From an uncultured Colwellia sp. (GTDB taxonomy: Bacteria > Pseudomonadota > Gammaproteobacteria > Enterobacterales > Alteromonadaceae), in assembly GCA_913061475.1 (NCBI GenBank), contig CAJXUN010000042.1, positions 1-39,631 of the forward strand: DNA of 39,631 bases, given 5' to 3'. The translations under genes and the position numbers were made by a program. Positions within the stretch are counted from its first letter, which is position 1, and each line of letters starts with the position of its first letter. Positions 38,646 through 39,631 of the stretch are shown here, piece after piece. The notes under the pieces are model-generated. The model was not told the DNA's origin, ran no database searches, and worked only from the letters and a program-made list of their open reading frames with translations.

Positions 38646-39631
<986 letters not shown>

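Overview
This window is an AT-rich piece of a gammaproteobacterial chromosome. Gene content and order point to the Alteromonadales, most likely a Colwellia- or Thalassotalea-like marine bacterium. That placement is inferred from gene order (lptM-lysA-dapF-DUF484, cyaY-hemCDXY, ubiD-fre, rho-trxA/rhlB-gppA, tatABCD, rpoH/ftsXEY) and from the many c-di-GMP genes. No similarity search was possible. There are no tRNA or rRNA genes, insertion sequences, prophage genes or CRISPR arrays that I can see.

Layout. 1-440: a small periplasmic cytochrome c with a strong terminator. 614-4004: recQ, divergent from the hotdog thioesterase yigI and the permease rarD. 4238-5500: a REC-REC-GGDEF response regulator. 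5528-11579 (minus strand): uvrD, yigB, DUF484, dapF, lysA and lptM, the usual diaminopimelate/lysine block but with no xerC between DUF484 and yigB. 11690-16315 (plus): cyaY followed closely by hemC, hemD, hemX and hemY. 16390-16593 (minus): a small gene recognisable as arfA, with its stop codon inside a long hairpin. 16754-17443: a two-TM DUF2982-like protein. 17546-20599 (minus): fre, ubiD and an orphan periplasmic solute-binding protein. 21031-25765: rho and trxA (minus), divergent from rhlB and gppA (plus). 25832-30549 (minus): hemB of the cysteine-free metal-site type, a membrane GGDEF protein, tatD, tatC, tatB and tatA. 30650-31621 (plus): an unknown exported beta-strand-rich protein. 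31634-35424 (minus): a GAF-GAF-GGDEF-EAL protein and rpoH. 35745-36965 (plus): an EAL-HDOD protein. 36969-39631 (minus): ftsX, ftsE and the 3' part of ftsY, whose 5' end lies beyond the right edge.

How the genes work together. Most of the window is housekeeping: tetrapyrrole synthesis (hemB, hemC, hemD, hemX, hemY plus frataxin), lysine and cell-wall precursor synthesis (dapF, lysA), ubiquinone synthesis (ubiD, with fre beside it), DNA repair (recQ, uvrD), transcription and RNA turnover (rho, rhlB, rpoH), stringent-response and redox functions (gppA, trxA), protein export and targeting (tatABC, ftsY) and division (ftsEX). Four c-di-GMP-related genes sit singly between conserved blocks. The most interesting signals are the arfA 3' hairpin, an in-frame hexanucleotide repeat in ftsY, the missing xerC, the EAL-HDOD gene with a perfect palindrome in its leader between rpoH and ftsX, and the unknown exported protein facing tatA. 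I did not find a convincing wholly new multi-gene system.
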